64,000 bases of DNA from Incurvaria masculella. Its lineage: Eukaryota; Arthropoda; Insecta; Lepidoptera; Incurvariidae. The position numbers were made by a program, and so were the translations under genes. Location of the stretch: contig OX335656.1 in assembly GCA_946894095.1 (NCBI GenBank), forward strand, positions 7,703,001 through 7,767,000. The letters run 5' to 3'. The number at the start of each line of letters is the position of its first letter. The stretch's first letter is position 1. The notes below the pieces were generated by a model. The model made no database searches. It was given only the letters and a program-made list of their open reading frames with translations, and was not told the DNA's origin. Positions 25,626-36,100 of the stretch are shown one piece after another.

Positions 25626-25822
25626 TTTTTAGGCTACCGTACCCAAAGGGTGAAAACGAAACCCTATTACTAAGCCTCCGCTGTCCGTCTGTCACAGGGC
25701 CTTAGGTAGGCAGCTGAAATGTTCACGGAGTGTGTATTTATTTTTCCGCTATAACAACAAATAGCTGAAATAAAATTATAATAAAAATTAAAAATATAAT
25801 AAAATAAAATAAAATAAATTCT
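25626..25822 (-). mobile_element. 5'-truncated SINE-like element, GGCCAAGTGCGAG family
   Basis: The tail hairpin and the GCTATAACAACAAATAG block are present on the minus strand, but the tRNA-like head is missing. Confidence 0.7.
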
Positions 25823-25885
25823 ATGACGAAAAGAAACTCCAATATTAATCTCGGAGGAACGGTTCAGTTCAATTTCATGTGTTGT

Positions 25886-27812
25886 ACATGTCATGTCATG
25901 ACCAAATATGTTTTCGCTATATCTGGGGAAACATTTGTCGTAGACCCATCATGCGACCACTTAAAATAAACGCTCCGACCTGATTTACCTTCCCTGTCAT
26001 GTCAAAATTTGTTTTCGTTATATCATGGGAAACACTGGTCGTAGGACCATCATGCGACCACTCAAAATAAACGCCCCGACCTGATCTAACTTCCTGTCAT
26101 GTCAAAATTTGTTTTCGTTATAGCTTGGGAAACACTGGTCGTAGACCCATGATGCGACCACTCAAAGTAAACGTCCCGACCTGATCTACCTGTCTGTCAT
26201 GTCAAAATTTGTTTTCGTTATATCATGGGAAACACCGGTCGTAGACCATCATGCGACCACTCAAAATAAACGCCCCGACCTGGTCTAACTTCCTGTCATG
26301 TCAAAATTTGTTTTCGATACATAATGGGAAACACTGGTCGTAGACCCATCATGCGACCACTCAAAATAAACGCCCGGACCTGATCTACCCGTCTGTCATG
26401 TCAAAATTTGTTTTCGTTATAGCTTGGGAAACACTGGTCGTAGACCCATCATGCGACCACTCAAAATTAACGCCCCGACCTGATCTAACTTCCTGTCATG
26501 TCAAAATTTGTTTTCGTTATATCATGGGAAACACTGGTAGTAGACCCATCATGCGACCACTCAAAATAAACGCCCCGACCTGATCTACCTGTCTGTCATG
26601 TCAAAATTAGTTTTCGTTATATCATGGGAAACACTGGTCGTAGGCCCATCATGCGACCACTCAAAATAAACGCCCCGACCTGGTCTAACTTCCTGTCATG
26701 TCAAAATTTGTTTTCGTTATATCATGGGAAACACTGGTCGTAGACCCATCATGCGACCCCTCAAAATAAACGCCCGGACCTGATCTACCTGTCTGTTATG
26801 TCAAAATTTGTTTTCGTTATAGCTTGGGAAACACTGGTCGTAGACCCATCATGCGACCACTCAAAATAAACGCCCCGACCTGATCTACCTGTCTGTCATG
26901 TCAAAATTAGTTTTCGTTATATCATGGGAAACACTGGTCGTAGGCCCATCATGCGACCACTCAAAATAAACGCCCCGACCTGGTCTAACTTCCTGTCATG
27001 TCAAAATTTGTTTTCGTTATATCATGGGAAACACTGGTCGTAGACCCATCATGCGACCCCTCAAAATAAACGCCCGGACCTGATCTACCTGTCTGTTATG
27101 TCAAAATTAGTTTTCGTTATATCATGGGAAACACTGGTCGTAGGCCCATCATGCGACCACTCAAAATAAACGCCCCGACCTGGTCTAACTTCCTGTCATG
27201 TCAAAATTTGTTTTCGTTATATCATGGGAAACACTGGTCGTAGACCCATCATGCGACCCCTCAAAATAAACGCCCGGACCTGATCTACCTGTCTGTTATG
27301 TCAAAATTTGTTTTCGTTATAGCTTGGGAAACACTGGTCGTAGACCCATCATGCGACCACTCAAAATAAACGCCCCGACCTGATCTACCTGTCTGTCATG
27401 TCAAAATTTGTTTTCGTTATATCATGGGAAACACTGGTCGTAGACCCATCATGCGACCCCTCAAAATAAACGCCCGGACCTGATCTACCTCTCTGTTATG
27501 TCAAAATTAGTTTTCGTTATATCATGGGAAACACTGGTCGCAGACCCATCATGCGACCACTCAAAATAAACGCCCCGACCTGATCTAACTTCCTGTCATA
27601 TCAAAAAATTTTTTTCGTTATATCATGGGAAACACTGGTAGACCCATCATGCGACCACTCAAAATAAACGCCGACCTGATCTACCTGTCTGTCATGTCAA
27701 AATTAGTTTTCGTTATATCTTGGGAAACACTGGTCGTAGACCCATGATGCGACCACTCAAAGTAAACGTCCCGACCTGATCTAACCGTCTGTCATGTCAA
27801 AATTTGTTTCGA
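25886..27812. repeat. Main 100-bp satellite array (about 19 units)
   Basis: The unit includes GACCTGATCTACCTGTCTGT, then GTTTTCGTTATATCATGGG, then ATCATGCGACCACTC. The period is exactly 100 bp over most of the array; for example, the TCAAAATAAACG block recurs at 26561, 26661, 26761 and 26861. Variants alternate (TACCTGTCTGT versus TAACTTCCTGT, GACCAC versus GACCCC, ATCATGGG versus AGCTTGGG) in a repeating three-unit order of about 300 bp. The period is not a multiple of three and no gene is implied. Confidence 0.95.
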
Positions 27813-29237
27813 TGAAGTAACGACTCGCTAGGCCGGAGTGAAACACGTGTACTTCGGTTGAAGATCGTATATTCACTGAATTAAGTATTGCCGTGCGCGC
27901 GCGGCGCACGTAAAGAAACATAATGTAGCTTACGCTACATACCTCCCCTCTTAAAGTTGGCTAAGGGGTGAAAAATTACTACAAAAATTAAAAAGTGACA
28001 CTATTGCGTGAGTGGCCTTGAGCGCCAGCTCGCTTAAGTATTTTGTTGTATACTATTTGGAAATGTTGCTATCGAGTATTTTTGATGAGTCGGTTGATAT
28101 GGTGATTGCGACGTGTGACCGTTGGAATTTCGCTGCATGGCAAAAATCGCTCGGTGGCGAGATTCCGTGAATTGAACTTTGTAATATTACACGATGTGTC
28201 GGGTTTTGCAATACCGTGTGCAAGTCCATGGAGGGCATTGTCTGCAACTTCTTGGTACTTGCTTGGTGGTTTATTCGTAGTCTTCGTAGGTTTGCCGTTA
28301 TATCCTGCTTGCTGCATGCTCGTCTCAACCGACGCAGTGGGTCGGTCCAGGTGCCCAGTGGGACGCGGTGAGTCGGTCGTACAGTCTGGGGGACGAGTGC
28401 TGCAGACTTGCCCTTCCGTCTTGACATAGTGAGTCGGTCAAGTGCCCAGTGGGACGCGGTGAGTCGGTCATTCACTGGGTGACGGAAGGCGTCCAAAATT
28501 CTAGCAGCAATTTTGGGCTCACATAGAATGATGGAGAAGATAATGCAGATGCGACGTGGATCTACTGTGGTTAGAATGCCGAGGTAGTATACTTGCTGCT
28601 GGTGCGATGCTGAAGTTAAAGTTTAGTCGATCCCATCTAGATGTGGTTGTTCAGTGCCCAGTGCGACGCTGTGAGTCGGTCGATGGTACTGGGTGATGGT
28701 ATAATGTGGTCGTCCAGGTCGACGCGGTGGGTTGGTCGATGCTGCTGGGTGATGATGTTGCTGACGGCGTCCTAGTTGGCGCGTCTATACACTAACGTAG
28801 GACGACGGTGCTTGCTTTATTCCTATATAATTTGAGTAATGATTGATGAGAGTAAGGTTTGATGATTATATTTGAAGAATAATGGCGCTATGTTTCGGGC
28901 GAGGCAGATGTGTATACCGGTTTTAATGATGCGGTGGACGTCAGCATAGGCAGCTGTTTGTGGAGCTGTATGTGGGGACAGCTCAAGAAGCAGCAGTACC
29001 GCCGCACGCCAGACGGCAGGTCGGGCGGCGGCGGCGAGAGGCGCTCGTGTTCTTCAGTCGGGGTCACCAATTTAGCGAAATGAAATGTCGTCTCGCTAAA
29101 CCGGAGTGAAAGACGTGTGCTTCGGTTGAAGATCGTATATTCACTGAATTAAGTATTGGCGTGCGCGCGCGGCGCACGTAAAGAAACATAGCTGACGACG
29201 CAGCAGTCAGGTTCCACATAATGTAGCTTACGGTACA
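27813..29237 (-). mobile_element. Second tRNA-Trp-primed non-coding LTR element, inserted in the satellite
   Basis: Terminal direct repeats are at 27813-27939 and 29081-29237; the right one has an extra ~30 bp. They share a long near-identical core around TTCGGTTGAAGATCG and a GC-alternating GTGCGCGCGCGG stretch. Read on the minus strand, TTGGTGACCCCGACT lies just inside the right repeat (primer site) and AAGAGGGGAGG just inside the left one (polypurine tract). The interior shares the GTGCCCAGTG...CGCGGTGAGTCGG units and the GGCGTCCTAGTTGGCG block with the element at 10694-11422, although the LTRs differ. No clear target duplication is visible. No coding capacity is seen. Confidence 0.8.
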
Positions 29238-29399
29238 ATATCATGGGAAACACTGGTCGTAGACCCATCATGCGACCGCTCAAAATAAACGCCCCGACCT
29301 GATCTACCTGTCTGTCATGTCAAAATTTGTTTTCGTTGTATCATGGGAAACACTGGTTGTAGACCCATGATGCAACCACTCAAATTGAACGTCCCGACC
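29238..29399. repeat. Satellite continuation between the two insertions
   Basis: About 1.6 units of the same 100-bp satellite in the same orientation resume directly after the non-coding LTR element and stop at the inverted-repeat transposon. The array was therefore once continuous. Confidence 0.9.
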
Positions 29400-30848
29400 C
29401 ATAGCCTGCTGTATTGTTTTGCGTTTGTGTGTGTGTTACAAGCCGTGAAGTAGAAATTCGGTACGTCGAGTCGTAGGCCTACACGCAGGTAGCTCCGACA
29501 TTGTACCGGCCCGCCTTTCAGTATGCTTAGTGCCGCCAGCTATGAAGTGCGCTTGATTCGTTCGTTCGTGATTTGACTCAAATGTGTTGATTTGATTGTT
29601 ATTATGTAAATAAGTGGTGTTTCTACAAGCAGTGAACCTCTAAAAATCATACACAAGAAAGTTAGTGAAGTGTGTGCGCCAAAATATGTGTGACAGTGAC
29701 TGGATTTAAATTAAATTTCCGAGTACTTATAGTCCCATTCTGTTAAATAAAAGAGCTAGTTTAGTTATATATAATTTAGGTGGTTTTATTTTGTTTAAGA
29801 ATTATTTTGTTTCACACAATATGCATTATTTGATTAAATAAGATTAGATTTATATAATAAAGAAGAATTCTTAATGTAGAATCCTATATATAATGTCGAT
29901 ATCTATTCTGAAAGTTCAATGTAGCAGCATATTTAAGTGAAAACGTATTTAGACATGGCAACAGATTAAACGATAAAGATATGTATTTTAAAATGACTCC
30001 TTCCTGAAGCTTCATATACCTACGTACATATTAAACATATTGAACTAGACATATTACATTATCATTAGTCAAGCTCAACACAGCAAATAGTATTTAGGAG
30101 CTATCCCAGGGCCTGCCTTAATCGCGGAAAATTGTCATTGATAAATATGTAGTAGATATGAATTTCCTTGTGTTTGAGGCAGGTTCTATTACATAAAGAA
30201 ATTATGCCATTTTTGTAGATATATCTAGCAAATATGATGTCCTCTATATTTTTCTACTAAATAATGTTTACTAATGAAAACATTAATTCAAGTGATGACA
30301 TGTACAGTTGTATATGTTTGCAGATTATATGTAGTAAATATTATATTTTTTGTGTCTTAGGTAGTTGCGTCAATAATTGAAAATGAATGTTCGAATATCT
30401 ATCTATGTTTGGAGATATTTGTGCTTAGAAAATAAGAACCAATAAACTAAATATAAATAATACATATATTTTATTTTAGCTCCACTCTCAAAGTAATGCA
30501 CATTTTTCACAGTAACAAATTAATTATAACGTATTAATAAAATGATTAATTTGTTACATTAATTCCAATCACGAAATAGCAAACAATTTATGATCATTCA
30601 CTCATAAAAACTATTGCTAAAAGATACAGTTACATTAATTAAGTAAGAAACAGCTAATTAATACCTAGAACAAGGCTAGAATCAGCGTCTTTCGATAATA
30701 TTTTGACCTCAGCTCGATAAGGACGAAAGAGCCTTCATACAAAGCTAAGATATCGGTAGGCCTACCACTACCTGAAAATGGGACGCTGCTAATCCTACTT
30801 CACGGCTTGTAACACACACACAAACACAAAACAATACAGCAGGCTATG
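29400..30848. mobile_element. 1449-bp DNA transposon with 54-bp inverted ends and 7-bp target duplication
   Basis: The left end reads CATAGCCTGCTGTATTG onward and the right end is its complement. The arms match over 54 bp with one mismatch. CCCGACC, part of the satellite unit, is present on both sides (29393-29399 and 30849-30855), giving a 7-bp duplication. The interior is AT-rich with no reading frame resembling a transposase, so it is non-autonomous. CA-starting ends with a 7-8 bp duplication recall P-type or hAT elements, but I cannot assign a superfamily. Confidence 0.85.
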
Positions 30849-31261
30849 CCCGACCTGATCTACCCGTCTGTCATGTCAAAATTTGTTTTCGTTATATCAT
30901 GGAAAACACTGGTCGTAGACCCATCATGCGACCACTCAAAATAAACGCCCCGACCTAATCTACCTGTCTGTCATGTCAAAATTGTTTTTTGTTATATCAT
31001 GGGAAACACTGGTCTTAGACCCATCATGCGACCACTCAAAATAAACGCCCCGACCTGATCTACCTGTTTGTCATGTCAAACCCATCAAGCCCCGATCTGA
31101 TCTACCTGTCTGTCATGTCAAAATTTGTTTTCGTTATATCATGGGAAACACTGGTCGTAGACCCATCATGCGACTACTCAAAATAAACGCCCCGACCTAA
31201 TCTACCTGTCTGTCATGTCAAAATTTGTTTTCGTTATATCATTGGAATCACTGGTCGTAGA
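30849..31261. repeat. Satellite continuation, right end
   Basis: About four further 100-bp units follow the inverted-repeat transposon. One is shortened near 31080. The array ends at 31261 in unrelated AT-rich DNA with repeated TTATTCGATTGTT motifs. Confidence 0.9.
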
Positions 31262-31740
31262 CTAGCGATAGGCGATTGCGAATAAAAACAATCGAATTAT
31301 TCGATTGTTCCCGTTATTCGATTCATTCGAATACAAATCTACGTTATTCGATTGTTGCACAGCGCTGCTCTGTGGCGCTACAGCGGAGCGGACGAGTGTC
31401 CAAATATTATAAGACACTTCGGCGCGGGGCGACCGCGCGACTGACGCGAGTGAACGAGACACAATCGACGAGCGCGCATACGCGACCTCACGCAATTGTA
31501 CGCGCCGCGCACAATCGACGAGCAGCGCATAACTAGGTACGCACCGCACCGAATACAATTGCACGCAGTAATAGGGTTCCGTTTTCGACATCAACAACGA
31601 CGAACAACGACGACAACGTCGCCAACGTCGAAAAAAAGATGTTCAAACGACAAAAGACGCGGCACTCGCTGCCGCGGCAAATAGCAGCTAAATAGAGTAT
31701 ACTGCGTACCAGGCGACCACAGGAGAGCAAAGTGAACTAA
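31262..31740. other. Spacer right of the satellite; GC-rich patch
   Basis: Repeated TTATTCGATTG motifs (31295-31350), then a GC-rich patch (31365-31560) and a short CAACGACGAACAACGACGAC stretch. A TAATAGGGTTCCGTTTTC piece at 31569 is a fragment of the neighbouring SINE-like family. No gene recognised. Confidence 0.4.
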
Positions 31741-32097
31741 AAAAACGGGCCAAGTGCGAGTCGGACTCGCACACGAAGGGTTCCGTACCATCAACACCAA
31801 AAATCACGTTTCTTTTGTATGCCCCCCCCCCTTTAATTTTTATATATTTTTTTAATTTACCTATTTGTTGTTATAGCGGCAAAATAAATACACACTCTGT
31901 GAAAATTTCAGCTGCCTACCTATTACGGTTCATGAGATAGAGCCCTGTGACAGACGGACGGACGGACGGACGGACGGACGGACGGACGGACGGACGGACG
32001 GACGGACAGACGGATAGACGGATGGACGGACGGACGGAGAGCAGAGGCTTAGTAATAGGGTTCCGTTTTCACCCTTTGGGTACGGAACCCTAAAAAG
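31741..32097 (+). mobile_element. SINE-like element, GGCCAAGTGCGAG family, with expanded GACG microsatellite
   Basis: Runs from ACGGGCCAAGTGCGAGTCGG to GGGTACGGAACCCTAAAAA. The internal GACG tract (about 31951-32038) is much longer than in the other copies, and a C run lies near 31821. Confidence 0.85.
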
Positions 32098-32280
32098 TGT
32101 CGACACTACTTGTCACATTCCTTGGAATAAGCGACGTAGGTACCTGCTTAGTACAAAAAAGTAAATCTACTTCACTTGTGCCGCGGGAGGAATTTGGCTT
32201 TTGTTTCGGCTCTCACTACTAATGAATAATGACGTAACGACCATCAGGTTTATTGAAAAATAATTCTTATTTTTATCAAA

Positions 32281-32405
32281 TTACCTATCAATTTGGGAGA
32301 CAAAAAAATAGATTTTTCTCCGTTTTCATCACTGCGCTACTAATTTACCTATCAATTTGGGAGACAAAAAATTAGATTTTTCTCCGTTTTCATCACTGCG
32401 CTACG
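32281..32405. repeat. 64-bp tandem duplication
   Basis: TTACCTATCAATTTGGGAG begins at 32281 and again at 32345. The two units are nearly identical, so the duplication is recent. Confidence 0.85.
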
Positions 32406-32726
32406 GCGCTATGAACGCGAGTATGAACGGCGATATACCTAATGTTGTAAGTCGCGTGGCGTCATTTTTTGCGCGCTCGTTGTATGGAAATTATTTCTCC
32501 ATCGTCTCACGTTTATCCTTTTTAAAAGTGTTATTTTACTTTTTATTGTATCAAATGACGTTTATACTTTTTAAAATTGTTAATCAGGTAAAAACTTTTA
32601 CCAAAACCTATTATTATGTAATATTTTTTTATATGTGTAAATCAATTAAGTCAAACCCACGCTATAATTATATACTATACACCATTAACAATAAAAAGTA
32701 AAAAAAACAGAAAAAAAAAATTGTAA

Positions 32727-32810
32727 CCTACAGGATTCGAACCGACATCCCCCAACGAACAATAACTGTAGATAAGACGTTTCACGCGCTACACCAACCA
32801 GCTACTAACG
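32727..32810 (-). pseudogene. tRNA-like relic
   Basis: On the minus strand GCTGGTTGGTGTAGCGCG resembles a tRNA D-arm/A-box and CGGTTCGAATCCTG a T-arm/B-box, at roughly tRNA spacing. The T-stem has mismatches and the acceptor stem does not close well, so this is a pseudogene or a SINE head rather than a working tRNA. Confidence 0.35.
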
Positions 32811-33023
32811 ATTAATGTGAAAATAGTAAATCCTTTCATGAATTAGAGATCTGAAGAAATGGTTGCTGTTTTCTAGCAGAAATGTGAATAATATGGCGGG
32901 TGATCTCGAGCCTTGTGATTGGTTGTATGATCATTGACGACTTGCCGCGGGATCGATACAACTTTCACGAAGTTCCAGCGACGGCGTATAGGTGTCGCTC
33001 TAACAATATCTCATTTCAGTTTT

Positions 33024-33169
33024 TGTTAGCGCAGTCGGGTGGAGAACTGAAACGCTTTTTCAAGTAAATTAGAAAAGAACTCCTTTTTTATTGTTGTTGA
33101 CAGACAGACATCATGTCTTCTTTTATATTAGGTATAAACAAATCATTGAATAGCCTGCCAGTCTTAACA
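33024..33169 (-). repeat. 3' LTR of the copia element
   Basis: This 146-bp terminal repeat follows the polypurine tract TTGAGAGGGAG. The polyprotein stop codon (33177-33179) is only 7 bp from the LTR. Confidence 0.95.
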
Positions 33170-33176
33170 CTCCCTC

Positions 33177-36100
33177 TCAATGATTCGTTTCTGCACTACG
33201 TAGTCCCATAGACGCACACAATTGCATAAACCTTGGCTTCGGTAAGGCTTTCGTTAAGATGTCTGCAACTTGAAGCACGCTGCTAACTTTCTGCACTTCT
33301 ACATCTTCGTTTAGGACTGCTTCTCTTATGAAAAAATGCCTGATTCGAATATGCTTAGTTCTTTTGTGGAACTGCGGATTGTGAGCCAGTTTAATTGCTG
33401 CTTCGTTATCTACTTTCAAAACTGGTGTGTTTTTAACTTGGGTTAGGTCAGCAAATATTCTCTTAAGCCACATTAGTTCTCTTGCACCTTCACTTGCGGC
33501 TACGATTTCTGCTTCTGTCGTAGATATAGCAACAGTGGCCTGTCGCTGACTCATCCATGTCACTGCACCTCCAGCAAAACAGCATATAATTCCAGATGTT
33601 GATCTGCCAGTCTTTTCGCAACCGCCATGATCTGCATCACTGTATGCATTTATTTTCTCTGACCGATCATCAGATTTATACATTATTCCATTTGTAATGG
33701 TTCCTTTTAAATAGCGCATTATTCGCTTCACTTTTAACCAATCACTCTTGGAAGGATTTTCGAGTGTCCTTGAAGCCACTCCAACTGCGTAGGCAATATC
33801 GGGTCTTGTGCCAACCATCAGATAGGCTAATGCACCAACCGCCTCTCTGTAGGGAAAGTTCCTTTCTTGAGACTCATTATCGTTGCACAAATCCGTAGAT
33901 GAATCCTTCTGAATTGGTGCTCCAATTGAATTACAATCTTTCATATTAAACCTCTCTAAAATCTTCTTTGTGTATGCTTCTTGCTTAATCTTGATTAACC
34001 CATCGTTCGTTTGCTGTATTTCCAGTCCAAGGTAGTATGAGGCAGGTTTTGTCGTAATCTTCAGCTTTGTCTTTAAATCGTTAAGAAACTGATTGGCAAC
34101 AATTGCATCTGAAGCAGCAACCAAACCATCATCCACATAAAGGACAATTAGAATTTTCTTTTCTCCGATAGTCTTCTGAAATAGGCAAGAATCTGCATCA
34201 CTTTGTTTAAACTTCATCTGTATGAGTATCTTGACAAACTCCTGATTCCAACACCTCGGTGCTTGTTTTAAGCCATACAAGCTTTTCTTTAAACGGCAAA
34301 CTCGTTTTGTACTATCACAAAAACCTTCTGGCTGCTTCATGTAGATCTCTTCTGTAAGCACTCCATTTAGGAAGGCGGTGGAGACGTCGAATTGCACCAA
34401 GTGTAAGCTTTCTTTTGCTGCTACACTGAGTAATGCACGTATTGTACCCATTCTTGCAACAGGGCTGAAGGTTTCATCGTAATCTATACCTTCCTTCTGT
34501 TTGAAGCCTTTGACTACAAGTCTTGCTTTATACTTGTCTATCGAGCCATCCGCATTTGTCTTTATTCTGTATACCCACCTGCAGGGCAGTGCCAACCTAT
34601 TAACTGGAAGTTCCTGTAGATCCCATACTTCGTTTTCTCTTAGTGAGTTCAATTCGGCCTCCATAGCTTTAATCCAGTGCTCTTGATCATCACTTTGTAC
34701 AGCTTGATTATAGGTTTTTGGAAAGCTCTCTATTCCAACTTGAAATACATAGTCGTTCAACTTTTTAGGATGTCGGAGTGTGGCTCTGTCCCTTAATAGG
34801 TGACTAGGCTCTTCCACAACAATCTCTTCATCTTCTGGTTCGAGAATCGCATGAGATGGACCTTCATTGAAGTCGTTTTCGTACTCCAAGATATCTTCAA
34901 CTTCATCTTCCACTCCCTCTAGTTGAATCGACTCATCGTTTCTTGATTGCTCATTTAACAGTATGTTAGAATTACCTCCCTCTGATTCTGTAGTCCGAGT
35001 GATTTCTAACTCTTCATTATGGTCTTCGGCTCCCTCTGTCTCAGGGGCTATTAGGTCTTCTGTAGAATCTTTTCCAATTCTAGCTGATGTTTTATAGTTG
35101 ATATCTATTTCAAATGTAACATCACGCGACCTTAACATTGCTTCACCATCCCAGATCCGATATCCATCATCATTTTCATATCCAATCAATTTTCCTTTCA
35201 CAGCTTTCTTACTTAGCTTCTTTCGTTTTTGTTTTGGAATGTGGACATAGCACTCACTGCCTATAACTCGCAGATGATTAATCCTTGGCTTTTTTCCATA
35301 CCACAGCTCGTACGGGACTTTGTCTTTGACTCTTGTAGGCCCGGTTCGATTCAAAACATATGTTACCGCATTAATCAGCTCTGCCCACATTGCTATAGGT
35401 AATCCTTCCCTTGTATGCATGATCGATCGTACGGCCTCTACTAGAGTTCTGTTCTCCCGCTCGCTACACCCATTCTGTTCTGGGGTATAAGGCATCGTAA
35501 GACGTTGCACAATTCCGTGCTTACTCAAAATCTGTCGGATTGATTTATTGTCAAATTCACCTCCATTGTCGCTCAAAAGCGTCTTGACGATATGACCTGC
35601 TGTCTTCATTTCATTCAGCATTTCTATCAGTTTGTCTTTAACCTCTGATTTTTGTCTCATCAAATAAACCATTCTGAACGATGAATAGTCATCCTTGAAC
35701 ACTACAAAATATCTTAATTTTGAGAAGCTATACGGAAATGGTCCACATACATCCGTGTGTATGAGCTCGCCAGGCATGGTAGCTCTTTCTCTTGTTCCAA
35801 ACTTTGAACGGTGTGATTTTCCATACATGCAACCATCACATTTAATGTCATCTTTACTCAACTGAATACCTAGTTCACGCTTGACTATTTCTTTCACATG
35901 TTTCTTGTTCTGATGACCAAATCTCTCATGGTATAGTTGCAGTAAGTCAGTCTTTGACACCACGTTAATGCTTGCAGAAATGTGTGGAGCGATTGCTTTT
36001 ATATCCAGTCTATACAATCCTCCATTGCGATTCCGCTTGCCGATTACCTTTGTGACTCCATCTACCTCTAACTTGCACTGTCTAGTAGAAGATGTAAATA

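Noticed and set aside
25886..27812. CRISPR-like regular repeats
   Set aside because: Units are contiguous 100-bp tandem repeats without unique spacers, in eukaryotic DNA.
28053..28496. 147-residue minus-strand frame as a gene
   Set aside because: It lies wholly inside the non-coding LTR element and reads through its tandem GTGAGTCGG units.
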